Shown here: piece after piece, positions 56,388 to 64,000 of the stretch
Position numbering within the stretch: position 1 is the stretch's first letter
How the letters are laid out: each line of letters starts with the position of its first letter
NCBI GenBank assembly: GCA_023382675.1
Contig: JAHDWN010000015.1
Coordinates: forward strand, 1-64,000
Direction: 5' to 3'
Length of the DNA stretch: 64,000 bases
Source of the DNA: Anaerolineae bacterium
GTDB taxonomy: Bacteria > Chloroflexota > Anaerolineae > Aggregatilineales > Phototrophicaceae
The notes under the pieces: generated by a model
Database searches by the model: none
The model's input: only the letters and a program-made list of their open reading frames with translations
What the model was told of the DNA's origin: nothing
Program-made: the position numbers and the translations under genes

Positions 56388-57535
56388 AACGCACCTCCTG
56401 GCGACCAGCCGCGTGCGAAGGCCTGCACGGCGTCGTAGATCGGCCTGGGTTGGAAATCAGGTGTGACGAGCGTGAAGCCATCGGGATAGCTGCGGGTCGA
56501 CGCGGGGAAACGCATCACCCACAGGCAGATGGTTTGCAACCAGTCCGATTGGCTTTCGGCATAACTGAGCGCCTCCAGCGTGTAGGCGATGCGCTGCGAG
56601 GGCGTGACGGCACTCGCCCAGCGCGGGTGATCGTTCCAGCCCGTCTCGGTGATGTAGACCGGCTTGTCAGTGTCGCCGAAACGTCGCATCACGTCGCGCA
56701 GCAGTTCGACGCGGCGGAAGTTGAGCGCGTCGTGCGCGGGCGCGGCATCCGGTGGCGTGGTGAAGCCGTAAGTGTGGATGGCGATCGCGTCTGAGACATC
56801 CGCCAGTCCGGCCTCGTACATGGCCTCGAAGTAGAGCAGCTCATTCAGTCCATTGGGGCTGCCTGGCGGTTCGAGCGTCGGCGCGAGCGGCGCAGACAGG
56901 ACGATCACCTGAGGGTTGGCGCTATGGGCAGCTTCGTAGGCAACCCTGAGCAGGCGCACGTAGCCTTCCGGATCGACCGGGCGATAGCCCCATTCAAAGG
57001 CGAGGTTCGGTTCATTCCAGATGATCAAGTGGTCGATGCTGCCCGCATAGCGCCCGGCGAAAGCAGCGACAAACGTGGCAAAGTCGGCGTAGGCTGTTTC
57101 GGGTAGTTCGTTAAGTGTGGTCGGGCGGTCGTCTTCAGCCGGGCGCGCCCAGGCGGGCACGAGGCCGATGCGCGCAATGATTCGGATGCCCTGGTTCTGT
57201 GCATGGCGCACGATGCGATCCACCGCTGTCCAGTTGTAGCTGTCTTTGCCGGGTTCGATATACGCCCAGGGGAAGAATTCGACGATGGTCGGAGCACCTA
57301 TCTGGCGGACAAGCTGGAGCGTGCGCTGAATTTTCCACTCATCGACCTCATCCATCAGGCGCGTGTGTACGCATAACTGCGCATCGCGCGTCTCGACCGT
57401 CTGCGGCGGTTCGAGCAGCGCGCGGGGAGGCGCGGGGACGATCAGGCGCAGCAGGGCGACAGCCACACCAACGCGCACGAACCAACGCCACTGGCCGGCC
57501 ACGAACCAGGCTGCACGAGTCAAGGATTCGATCAT
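56360..57535 (-). CDS. membrane-anchored clan GH-A glycoside hydrolase-like protein
   Basis: A 391-residue protein with an N-terminal anchor (residues 15-38) and a TIM-barrel domain. LIIWNEPNLAFEWGY puts the acid/base at Glu175 after Asn174, and VYITETGWND the nucleophile at Glu297, the pair expected in clan A. IVEFFPWAYIEPGKDSYNWTAVDRIV is the beta-2 region. Families GH39, GH5 or GH53 are the nearest in shape; no choice is safe. A CelR-like operator lies 97 bases upstream, shared with the divergent sugar transporter, which supports a role in glycan degradation. Confidence 0.82.
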   Translation of the reverse strand: MIESLTRAAWFVAGQWRWFVRVGVAVALLRLIVPAPPRALLEPPQTVETRDAQLCVHTRLMDEVDEWKIQRTLQLVRQIGAPTIVEFFPWAYIEPGKDSYNWTAVDRIVRHAQNQGIRIIARIGLVPAWARPAEDDRPTTLNELPETAYADFATFVAAFAGRYAGSIDHLIIWNEPNLAFEWGYRPVDPEGYVRLLRVAYEAAHSANPQVIVLSAPLAPTLEPPGSPNGLNELLYFEAMYEAGLADVSDAIAIHTYGFTTPPDAAPAHDALNFRRVELLRDVMRRFGDTDKPVYITETGWNDHPRWASAVTPSQRIAYTLEALSYAESQSDWLQTICLWVMRFPASTRSYPDGFTLVTPDFQPRPIYDAVQAFARGWSPGGALWLPPPAAR

Positions 57536-57631
57536 GCGCAGGATGATACACGAAAAATGAGGTCATAGTGTGGAGATAAACGAGCTTTGTGAAGGCGGCA
57601 GCCAGCATGAGCCGCAATGTATGCGCATGTG

Positions 57632-57647
57632 ATGGGAGCGCTCCCAT
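57632..57647. promoter_or_regulatory. CelR/LacI-family operator palindrome
   Basis: ATGGGAGCGCTCCCAT is a perfect 16-bp palindrome with the LacI-family central CG. Its core TGGGAGCGCTCCCA equals the operator described for CelR, the cellobiose-responsive repressor of Thermobifida fusca cellulase genes. It lies 7 bases before the -35 of the sugar transporter promoter and 97 bases before the divergent glycoside hydrolase. The regulator gene itself is not in the window. Confidence 0.78.
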
Positions 57648-57653
57648 AGGAAT

Positions 57654-57682
57654 TTGCATATGAAAGTTCGCCTGTCTATAAT
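57654..57682 (+). promoter_or_regulatory. promoter of the sugar ABC transporter genes
   Basis: TTGCAT, a 17-base spacer and TATAAT, directly after the CelR-like palindrome. Transcription should start near 57689, leaving a leader of about 317 bases before the binding-protein ATG. Confidence 0.72.
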
Positions 57683-57689
57683 CTTTATT

Positions 57690-58006
57690 GTCGATTTGCA
57701 GGTGGAGTAATCCACCAGATCATACGCGAGCCACCATCTCCACCGCGCCGCGTCTCGCGAATGTCTACCCTTTGCCGTACAAACTGTTTAATTGAACGAT
57801 GGAACTCACCGAGCTGGTTACAACTGTGATCTTCCACCTATAGAGGGTGTTTGCCACTCTATTTGAGCCGTTATGCACGCTTCCTGTAAGCCAGCCTGGG
57901 AAACGGGAATGCGTAACCTATATTTGAAGGAGGTGACATTCAATCGAGTACAGCGGGGTCTGAGCTAGTTGCGTGTGAAGAATGTTCTATTGAGGAGACA
58001 AAAACC
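57690..58006 (+). other. long structured 5' leader of the sugar-binding protein gene
   Basis: No credible coding sequence was seen in this stretch. GGTGGA/TCCACC (57701-57716) is a hairpin at the likely 5' end. A long hairpin is formed by GTTATGCA (57870-57877) with TGCGTAAC (57910-57917), extended by TTCCTGT with ACGGGAA (57903-57909) after a 3-base bulge. A strong Shine-Dalgarno-like AAGGAGGTGA at 57927 has no normal start codon behind it, while the true site GAGGAG lies before ATG 58007. It may stabilise the mRNA or control translation. No known riboswitch class matches. Confidence 0.4.
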
Positions 58007-59404
58007 ATGACCAAGAGGAACATCAGCCGCAGGGACTTTCTGCGCGGCGCGGGCGCAGGTGCGGCATTACTCGCGGCGGGTATGCGCATCCCGGGCGTGT
58101 TTGCGCAAGACCCGACAGCGACACCTCTTCCGCTGCCGGAAGGGGTTGAAGGCCGCCTGACCGTCATTCATCGAACTGAATACTTTGAAGTTGTTCAGAA
58201 TATGTTCCGTGACTCGGTTGTCCAGTTTGCGGACAATAAGGGCATCGATCTGGATATTTCGACGGCTAACCCTGAGGTTTTCGGCGATTTCATTGCCAAG
58301 ATGGTGGCGGCTGTCCAGGCGGGCAATCCGCCCGACCTGAGCTACAACCAGCTCAGTATTCCGCTGATGTACTCGCAGGACATCCTGGAAGATGTGACGG
58401 ATGTGGTTGAAGAGGCGATCAGCCGCTACGGCAATGTCGTGCCCGCGATTGCCGAGTTCAGAGGCAAAATTGATGGGCGCTGGTGGGCAGTGCCGTTTAT
58501 GAGCGTCACCGGAGCGTGGTTTGGGCGGCGCGATGTCTTCGAGGCGAAAGGTATTGACGTATACTCGCTCCAGACCTGGGATGAACACCGGGATGCTGCC
58601 CTGGCGGTTTCTGACCCCGATAACCAGATGTGGGGCTGGGGTTTCACGATCAACCGGAGCGGCGACGCGCACGGCCTGATCGATTCTGTCATCAAGGCTT
58701 TTGGCGGCACGATCACTGACGAGACTGGATTGGTCGTCAACTTTAACTCGCCGGAAACCGTTGCCGGCGTCGCATGGCTGGCGGACATCTACACCAACGA
58801 GATGTACGCGCCCATGCTGCCACCTGGCGTCGAGAGCTGGACGGACACGGGCAATAACGAAGCCTATCTGGCGCGCACGATTGCGCTCACTCTCAACCAG
58901 CCCAGTGTGTATGGCGCTTCAAAGGCCAACGACCCCGAGCTCTTTGCCAATACGGCGGTACTTCGCGGCCCCACATGGCAGGATGGACGGCGGATGGAGG
59001 CCGGCGATAATGGTTGGTTCACCATCTTCAAGGGCGCGAAGAATGTCGATGTGGCCAAGGAATTGATCCTGAATCTGCTTGACCCGGCGAACATCACACC
59101 GATGGCGCAGAATGGTGGAGGTTTGTTCCTGCCCGCCTATGCCGATCTGTGGTCAGAAGAGCTTCTGGCGATGGACCCGAACTTTGCCGTCTTCCGGGAC
59201 ATCATGTTCAACCCGGAAGTCTATTACGGGATTTCCCACCCAGCGCTGCCAAGCCCGCTGCACGATACGGTGAATGCGCAGGCGGTCCTGAGCCAGATGA
59301 TGGCCAACGTCGTCACCGGAGGAATGACACCCGCAGAAGCAGTCGCCGACGCGCACAATCGGATTGTGCTCATCTGGGAAGAGGGTGGCGTCCCGCAGAG
59401 TTAA
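58007..59404 (+). CDS. sugar ABC transporter substrate-binding protein (family 1), Tat signal
   Basis: A 465-residue MalE-like protein. A twin-arginine signal SRRDFLRGAGAGAALLAAG with cleavage near GVFAQD opens it. The domain reads LTVIHRTEYFEVV, GDFIAKMVAAVQAGNPPDLSYNQLSIPLMYS, DGRWWAVPFMSVTGAWFGRRDVFEA, MWGWGFTINRSGD, NGWFTIFKGAKNVDVAKELILNLLDP and QMMANVVTGGMTPAEAVADAHNRI. It captures an oligosaccharide or other carbohydrate outside the membrane. Tat export suits folding before transport. The operator upstream suggests a beta-glucoside, but the ligand is inference. Confidence 0.93.
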   Translation: MTKRNISRRDFLRGAGAGAALLAAGMRIPGVFAQDPTATPLPLPEGVEGRLTVIHRTEYFEVVQNMFRDSVVQFADNKGIDLDISTANPEVFGDFIAKMVAAVQAGNPPDLSYNQLSIPLMYSQDILEDVTDVVEEAISRYGNVVPAIAEFRGKIDGRWWAVPFMSVTGAWFGRRDVFEAKGIDVYSLQTWDEHRDAALAVSDPDNQMWGWGFTINRSGDAHGLIDSVIKAFGGTITDETGLVVNFNSPETVAGVAWLADIYTNEMYAPMLPPGVESWTDTGNNEAYLARTIALTLNQPSVYGASKANDPELFANTAVLRGPTWQDGRRMEAGDNGWFTIFKGAKNVDVAKELILNLLDPANITPMAQNGGGLFLPAYADLWSEELLAMDPNFAVFRDIMFNPEVYYGISHPALPSPLHDTVNAQAVLSQMMANVVTGGMTPAEAVADAHNRIVLIWEEGGVPQS

Positions 59405-59419
59405 TGCCAACTATGCTGT

Positions 59420-59445
59420 GAGAGCGACCCCGGTCGCTCTCTTTT
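59420..59445 (+). terminator. intrinsic terminator between binding protein and permease
   Basis: GAGAGCGACC and GGTCGCTCTC form a perfect 10-bp stem with a CC loop, followed by TTTT. It sits 15 bases after the binding-protein stop. In transporter operons such partial terminators keep the binding protein in excess of the permease. Confidence 0.85.
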
Positions 59446-59493
59446 GCTTCCTATTCGAAACTCAAGAATGATATTCTCGAACGAGAGGGGCCT

Positions 59494-61449
59494 ATGGACG
59501 AGCAAGCCCGGTTGGGGCCGATACCGGAAAGGTCTCAGCCCGCCATCGTTTCCCGTTCCAAGCGTGTTGACGCGATCCTGGGGCGCGATTGGCGGGTAGC
59601 GATTCCGTTCGTGCTTCCCATTGTCATCATCATGGCCGGGCTTATCCTATGGCCCTTCATCAATGCCATTCAGGTGAGCATGACCACGCGCAACGTAATA
59701 ACGCGAACTGATCAATTTGTCGGGCTGGACAACTATTTACGGCTGTTTCAAGACTACGACTTTCGCAGTGCGATCGGTAACACGTTTAGCTTTACCTTAT
59801 TCTCGGTCGCCATCAAGTTCGTCGTGGGTATGGGGATCGCATTGTTGCTTAACAGCCGCCTCCCGTTTCGCAGCGTGCTGACTGGCCTGATGCTGCTGCC
59901 CTGGATTGTGCCAGAGGTGGTGACGGCGTTAACCTGGCTCAGCATCTACCACCCGATCTTCGGTGGGCTGAACCCGATCTTGATGCAGTTGGGGATAATT
60001 GATCGCCCGGTTGCCTGGCTGTCCGAGTATGCCATGCCAAGCGTGATTGCGGTCAATGTATGGAAAGGCATCCCTTTTTACGTCCTACTCTTGCTTGCCG
60101 GGATGAAGGCCCTTGACCGCGAACATTACGAAGCTGCTGAGGTCGACGGCGCGAATGCCATTCAGCGCTTCCGGCATATCACGCTGCCCGGCCTGCGCTA
60201 CGTCATCATCGTGACACTGCTGCTGTCGTTCATCTCGACCTTCAACACGTTCGGCCTGATCTATCTCATGACGGGGGGCGGCCCCGGCGGCGCGACGCGC
60301 GTGTACTCCATCCTTGCCTATGAGAAGGCCATTATCAGCCTGCGCTTCGGTCCGGGAGCCGCTGTCGCCTTCAGCATGGCGCCTTTGTTGTTCTTGCTGA
60401 TTTTTGTGCTGGCGCGGATCATGCGGCGCGACCCGGGTATCACCGGCAGGGAAAAAGAATCGTTCATGGATCGCGTGCTCGACATGACAGGGCGGTGGCT
60501 CGGTGTGGTACTCGACCTGATCTTTTTGCCGTTCGAGTGGCTGGCACAGGCGTTTGGCAGCCTGGCGAAGCTGGTCATGCCGCGCGACAATACCGGCCAA
60601 CCTCGTCGTCTTAAGCGTTCGGAGCGTGAACGACTGGGTGTGGCCACACGGCTTACGCTGCTGCTCCCCTTTTTGATCTTCGTCTTGTTCCCGTTCTACT
60701 GGATCGTCATTACGTCGTTCAAGGGCACGCCGCAGATTCAGCAGATGGAATCGGTTTTCTGGCCGAATCCGTGGACGACCGAACAGTATCGCTCGTTGCT
60801 TTTTGACACGCCGTTTGTGACCTGGTTTCGCAACACGGTGATCGTTGCGACCTCCAGCACGGCCATATCCGTGGTGCTAGCGGCGCTGGCAGCCTATGCG
60901 CTGTCACGGCTCAAGTTTCTGGGCGCTGGGACGATCACGACACTACTGCTGGTGACCTATCTGCTGCCAGGCTCGCTGTTGTTCATTCCGCTGTATCGCA
61001 CGCTGACGACCCTGGGCCTTATCAACAGCTACGCCGCGCTCATTCTGACTTATCCCACGTTTCTGATGCCGTTTGCCACGTGGGTCATGATGGGTTATTT
61101 CCGCTCGATCCCTGAAGAGCTGGAGGAAGCCGCGATGATCGACGGGGCGACACGGCTGGGCGCTTTCTGGCGGATTACGCTGCCCCTGGCCGCGCCGGCG
61201 CTGTTGTCGGTCACGCTGTTCGCCTTCACCAACGCCTGGAACGAGTTCTTGTTCGCGTTTGTGTTCATCACAAGTGACAGTCTGAAGACCTTGCCCGTCG
61301 GGCTGCAACTGCTGGTGTTTGGCGACATCTACCCGTGGGGGCAGATGATGGCTGCGTCACTGCTGATGGCGGTCCCGGTGGCGGCGGTGTACATCTTCGC
61401 CCAGCGCTTCCTGGTAGAAGGGCTGACGGCGGGCAGTGTGAAGGGCTGA
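59494..61449 (+). CDS. fused MalF-MalG type ABC sugar permease (single chain)
   Basis: A 651-residue protein holding both permease subunits. Residues 35-320 form a MalF/UgpA-like unit (FVLPIVIIMAGLILWPFINAIQVS) with its EAA loop EAAEVDGANAIQRFRHITLP. A basic, partly hydrophobic linker lies at 325-390. Residues 385-651 form a MalG/UgpE-like unit (LFPFYWIVITSFK) with EAAMIDGATRLGAFWRITLP. Both EAA loops contact the ATPase. Normally these are two genes of about 300 and 280 residues. The frame is continuous with no sign of a stop or frameshift. No ATPase gene is near, so a shared MsmX/MalK-like subunit is likely. Confidence 0.9.
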   Translation: MDEQARLGPIPERSQPAIVSRSKRVDAILGRDWRVAIPFVLPIVIIMAGLILWPFINAIQVSMTTRNVITRTDQFVGLDNYLRLFQDYDFRSAIGNTFSFTLFSVAIKFVVGMGIALLLNSRLPFRSVLTGLMLLPWIVPEVVTALTWLSIYHPIFGGLNPILMQLGIIDRPVAWLSEYAMPSVIAVNVWKGIPFYVLLLLAGMKALDREHYEAAEVDGANAIQRFRHITLPGLRYVIIVTLLLSFISTFNTFGLIYLMTGGGPGGATRVYSILAYEKAIISLRFGPGAAVAFSMAPLLFLLIFVLARIMRRDPGITGREKESFMDRVLDMTGRWLGVVLDLIFLPFEWLAQAFGSLAKLVMPRDNTGQPRRLKRSERERLGVATRLTLLLPFLIFVLFPFYWIVITSFKGTPQIQQMESVFWPNPWTTEQYRSLLFDTPFVTWFRNTVIVATSSTAISVVLAALAAYALSRLKFLGAGTITTLLLVTYLLPGSLLFIPLYRTLTTLGLINSYAALILTYPTFLMPFATWVMMGYFRSIPEELEEAAMIDGATRLGAFWRITLPLAAPALLSVTLFAFTNAWNEFLFAFVFITSDSLKTLPVGLQLLVFGDIYPWGQMMAASLLMAVPVAAVYIFAQRFLVEGLTAGSVKG

Positions 61450-61499
61450 TCGGCTTTCAGCAGTCGGCAATCGACTTCAAGTAGAACGATTGAGGAACT

Positions 61500-61531
61500 G
61501 CCGGGGCATGGAATGCGTATCATGCCCCGGC
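61500..61531. terminator. strong hairpin between convergent genes
   Basis: GCCGGGGCATG pairs perfectly with CATGCCCCGGC (11 bp, 10-base loop) in the 101 bases between the permease and the convergent aldolase gene. No T-tract follows on either strand, so it may act as a bidirectional or mRNA 3'-end stabilising structure rather than a classical terminator. Confidence 0.6.
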
Positions 61532-61550
61532 TGATGTCATGCACTGCGCG

Positions 61551-62252
61551 TCAGGCGCGCCCCCATTTTTCGTAGGCGTCGTCGAAGGACATACCTGTCG
61601 CGACATCTGTCCGCATTCCCTGTTCTTTGAACTCCAATTCTTCCGCTTTGATCAGCGTTTCCATGGCAATCGCCTGGGGGACGACCATCACGCCGTCCGC
61701 CTCGCCGATGATCCAATCTCCCGGTGAGACGCGGACGCGCGCGGTAAGCGTGCCCGGCATCCCGATGTTGACGTTGAGGCCATTGATGCGCCAGCGGTTA
61801 GCCGACTCAATCGGCGACGTGCCGCGCGCGCAGGGGGTGAAGTCTGGGATGACCTCCAGGCCGAGCCAGTCGCGGATGTACGAGTCGAGCACGATGCCGT
61901 GTGCGCCGCCCTGCTTGAGCGCCCAGCTTGTCATTTCGCCGAACTTGCCCGCGTGGAGTTCGCCGCCGGTTTCGATCACGACGGCGCAGCCGGGGTAGAG
62001 GATCGTTCGCAGTTGTTCGAAGTAGTTGCCTGTCCAATCGCTCTCGTCTTCGCCGTGGGGCACGGGCGAGGCGCTGCCGCGGACAGTGATGACCTGCCCG
62101 GCGAGATGCCGGTGCGGAAATAGTGGTTTGATCCCCAGGTCGAGGCACTGATGCGGGTAGCCCATTTTGTCGAGCGTGTCGTAGACGTTGGCGACGCGGA
62201 TCTTATCCCAGCGGGCCTGCAATTCGACGACAGATGGTGTTTGTTCAGACAT
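61551..62252 (-). CDS. RraA-like aldolase/decarboxylase family protein
   Basis: A 233-residue protein of the RraA/HMG aldolase fold: ANVYDTLDKMGYPHQCLD, GQVITVRGSASPVP, CAVVIETGGELHAGKFGEMTSWALKQGGAHGIVLDSYIRDWLGL with the Arg-Asp that bind substrate and metal, and VSPGDWIIGEADGVMVVPQAIA. Related enzymes split 4-hydroxy-4-methyl-2-oxoglutarate or sugar-derived keto acids; others regulate RNase E. Placed 60 bases after a sugar-acid dehydratase-like gene, aldol cleavage of its keto product is a reasonable guess. Confidence 0.85.
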   Translation of the reverse strand: MSEQTPSVVELQARWDKIRVANVYDTLDKMGYPHQCLDLGIKPLFPHRHLAGQVITVRGSASPVPHGEDESDWTGNYFEQLRTILYPGCAVVIETGGELHAGKFGEMTSWALKQGGAHGIVLDSYIRDWLGLEVIPDFTPCARGTSPIESANRWRINGLNVNIGMPGTLTARVRVSPGDWIIGEADGVMVVPQAIAMETLIKAEELEFKEQGMRTDVATGMSFDDAYEKWGRA

Positions 62253-62311
62253 CGGGTGCTCCTCGGTTAGTGATGCGTAATGAGTAACGGGTGATGAGAC
62301 ATCTCGCTCAA

Positions 62312-63475
62312 TTAGTCAAAGTAAGTGTCGCCGTCCCAGACGAGGGTTTTGGCGAAATCATCGTTCAGTTCGACGCCGATGCCGGGCCGTTCGGACACGG
62401 CCATGAAACCATCCTGGATGTAGGGTTTGTCGCTGTCGCACAGATCGCTCCACCAAGGGATGTCCATGGCGTGGAATTCGAGGAGCAGGAAATTCGGCAC
62501 CGAGGCCATGACGTGACACGCCGCCATCATCCCGTGCGGTGACGACACATTGTGCGGCGCAATCGGGATATAGTAGGCGTCGGCGATGTCAGCGATGCGT
62601 TTGCCCTCGGCAATGCCGCCGGCTTTCGCCAGATCCGGCATGATGACATCACAGGCTTTGGCATTGAACAGTTCGAGGAACTCGAAGCGCGTGTACTGGT
62701 TCTCGCCGGTGCAGATGACAGTGCTGCTCGACGCGCGCACCTGCGCCAGCGCGTCGATGTTCTCGGCGGGCACAGGTTCTTCGAGCCAGAGCAGGCGCAG
62801 GGGCTCGACGGCCTTTGCCAGAGTGATCGCCGACGGCAGATCGAATTGGCCATGGCAGTCAATCGCCAGGTCGATCTCGTAGCCGACTGCATTGCGGATG
62901 CCTTCGATCAAGTTGATGACGTGCGTCATCTCTTTCGCGCCGACCGTCCAGTTGTACGAATCGAGCTTGTACTCACCCGTGTTGTCTACGTCGAATTTCA
63001 CGGCGCTGAAGCCATTGCCGATGACCTCCATGGCTTTGTCGCCGTAGGCTTTCGGATCGTTGCTTTCACCGGCGTGGCAATCGGCGTAGAGGCGGATCTT
63101 GTCGCGGAATTTGCCGCCGAGCAGTTTGTAGACCGGCACACCCAACGCCTTGCCGACGATGTCATAGAGCGCGTTATCGATGCCGGTGAGCGCGAAGACC
63201 AACGGCGCGTTGAGCGAACCGCCATAACGGCCACTGCGCCGCACCTTCTCGTAGAGGCGATTGATGTTGAACGGATCTTCGCCGATCAGCCACTGCTTCA
63301 TGTTGAGGATGGCTGCTTTGGTGGCGAAACCGGAGTAGCCGGGGCCGCCGGAGTTGCATTCGCCCGTGCCGACGATGCCCTCATCGGTGTAGATGCGCAC
63401 AAACGTCCAGACACTGCCGCCGCTGTGCTCCTCCTGCCGTCCGATGACGCAGGCCTGTACATCCGTAATCTTCAT
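62312..63475 (-). CDS. mandelate racemase/muconate lactonizing enzyme family, probable sugar acid dehydratase
   Basis: A 387-residue enolase-superfamily protein: VQACVIGRQEEHSGGSVWTFVRIYTDEGIVGTGECNSGG in the capping domain, GVPVYKLLGGKFRDKIRLYADCH, then metal ligands in LAIDCHGQFDL (Asp), LEEPVPAENIDAL (Glu) and CTGENQYTRFEF (Glu), and IAPHNVSSPHGM (His of the His-Asp dyad). Members dehydrate galactonate, gluconate and similar acids or racemise. The HGQFDL and PHNVSSP sequences fit the galactonate dehydratase-like (MR) subgroup. It probably feeds the adjacent aldolase. Its start follows AAGGAGATGG. Confidence 0.88.
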   Translation of the reverse strand: MKITDVQACVIGRQEEHSGGSVWTFVRIYTDEGIVGTGECNSGGPGYSGFATKAAILNMKQWLIGEDPFNINRLYEKVRRSGRYGGSLNAPLVFALTGIDNALYDIVGKALGVPVYKLLGGKFRDKIRLYADCHAGESNDPKAYGDKAMEVIGNGFSAVKFDVDNTGEYKLDSYNWTVGAKEMTHVINLIEGIRNAVGYEIDLAIDCHGQFDLPSAITLAKAVEPLRLLWLEEPVPAENIDALAQVRASSSTVICTGENQYTRFEFLELFNAKACDVIMPDLAKAGGIAEGKRIADIADAYYIPIAPHNVSSPHGMMAACHVMASVPNFLLLEFHAMDIPWWSDLCDSDKPYIQDGFMAVSERPGIGVELNDDFAKTLVWDGDTYFD

Positions 63476-63653
63476 GCCGCCATCTCCTTGGAAAGTAATT
63501 CTGAGTATTCGGTGTCCAATTCACAATTTGGAAAGCGGATACGCCGCGTTCAATGCTCGGTCATGCAATTCTGATATTAGCTCCTGTAGGGGGTGGCAGC
63601 CGCGCTGCCGGTTCGGGTCAGGTTTCAAGAATGAACAGAGTGTTTTTCTATTG

Positions 63654-63668
63654 GACACGTAATGTGTC
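63654..63668. promoter_or_regulatory. possible operator downstream of the dehydratase promoter
   Basis: GACAC-GTAAT-GTGTC is a 5-bp inverted repeat just 14 to 28 bases past the predicted transcription start, with a third related half CACGTTAC beside it. The position would allow repression of the sugar-acid genes. The regulator family is not identifiable. Confidence 0.35.
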
Positions 63669-63688
63669 ACGTTACTTAACGAGGCGGG

Positions 63689-63717
63689 ATCGTAGCTTGA
63701 CGCAGTCGCGTTGTCAA
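63689..63717 (-). promoter_or_regulatory. promoter of the sugar-acid gene pair
   Basis: Minus-strand TTGACA (63717-63712), a 17-base spacer and TACGAT (63694-63689). Transcription would start near 63682, about 207 bases before the dehydratase ATG. The leader between shows no credible coding sequence. Confidence 0.6.
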
Positions 63718-63773
63718 CGAAACTGCCGAAGTCCGGAGATGCGCGCTACCGTGCCGGAATTGGCAGTGCGTGA

Positions 63774-64000
63774 CTACTCGCCGGGCGCAGCGCTGCCCGC
63801 CTGAAGCGCGGCAAGGATGCGCTCTGGGTCGTAGACGCAGCCGCTCCATGCGCCGCCGCTGACCTGCTGGAGGGCGGCCCAGAGGCGCGTATCATCCGGC
63901 AGATCGGGGTGTGGGCGCACGTCCGGGTGCGTCTCGCGGGAGGCGAGCAGGCGCGCGGCTTCGTCCGGCGTGAGAATGCGCTCGGCGGTGCCGACGAAAT
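63774..64000 (-). CDS. 3' end of an unidentified gene
   Basis: The last 74 codons of a leftward frame entering from beyond the window edge and ending in TAG at 63776-63774. The readable part includes [42 protein letters not shown] and ends [20 protein letters not shown]. It is acidic and soluble-looking, with no motif I recognise. Codon use matches the neighbours. A role cannot be given. Confidence 0.55.
   Translation of the reverse strand, partial: FVGTAERILTPDEAARLLASRETHPDVRPHPDLPDDTRLWAALQQVSGGAWSGCVYDPERILAALQAGSAAPGE

Noticed and set aside
57927-58006. Earlier start of the sugar-binding protein at an ATT behind AAGGAGGTGA
   Set aside because: The frame is open, but ATT is a very rare start, and the Tat signal sequence begins at ATG 58007 with its own GAGGAG.

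Overview
The window is about 64 kb of moderately GC-rich, gene-dense bacterial chromosome carrying roughly 55 protein genes. No rRNA, tRNA, CRISPR array or insertion sequence was seen. Gene content suggests an aerobic member of the Chloroflexota, probably Anaerolineae-like: a tandem pair of dynamin-like GTPases, a T-box in front of trp genes, PSP1/RicT, heme A synthesis genes, a Tat-exported sugar-binding protein and an LCP protein. The assignment is inference from content and style, because no rRNA marker is present.

Layout. 1-6.5 kb: the end of an AAA+ ATPase, a histone-deacetylase-like amidohydrolase, then a leftward dynamin-dynamin-MgtC operon. 6.5-14.6 kb: lysA, catalase, a strongly structured non-coding stretch, a polytopic membrane protein, an LCP protein divergent from a LipM-type octanoyltransferase, and a tyrosine-recombinase homologue that has lost its catalytic residues. 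14.6-20.5 kb: a leftward run polX - SH3 protein - ligA - rlmI.

21.3-39.9 kb is the core: a rightward aromatic amino acid gene cluster in two transcriptional halves. The first half has a TTGACA-17-TATCCT promoter and a T-box with a UGG specifier and UGGC bulge, followed by trpE, a phosphatase homologue, trpG, trpS, trpD, trpC, trpF, a 28-codon bridging ORF, trpB, a DxD protein and trpA. The second half has the same type of promoter, then a 29-codon leader peptide rich in Phe and Tyr codons and an intrinsic terminator, followed by aroH, tyrA, aroA, aroE, a GNAT gene, aroC, aroK, aroB, aroQ and then glnA. Tryptophan supply thus appears to be sensed by uncharged tRNA-Trp, and the common/Tyr/Phe half by ribosome stalling on Phe/Tyr codons. 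DAHP synthase and prephenate dehydratase are not in the window.

39.9-52 kb: aspartate kinase (leftward), then ricT, a PIG-L deacetylase, an M20 amidohydrolase, an unknown protein, a BtuF-fold protein without signal peptide coupled to a cytoplasmic histidine kinase, a ctaA-ctaB-cytochrome c group, rqcH and a PPK2 kinase. 52-57.5 kb: leftward glycosyltransferases, a solute-binding protein and a membrane-anchored glycoside hydrolase. 57.6-63.5 kb: a CelR-like palindrome and a consensus promoter drive a sugar ABC system whose two permeases are fused into one chain; a leftward sugar-acid pair (enolase-superfamily dehydratase and RraA-like aldolase) follows. The last 227 bases hold the 3' end of an unidentified leftward gene.
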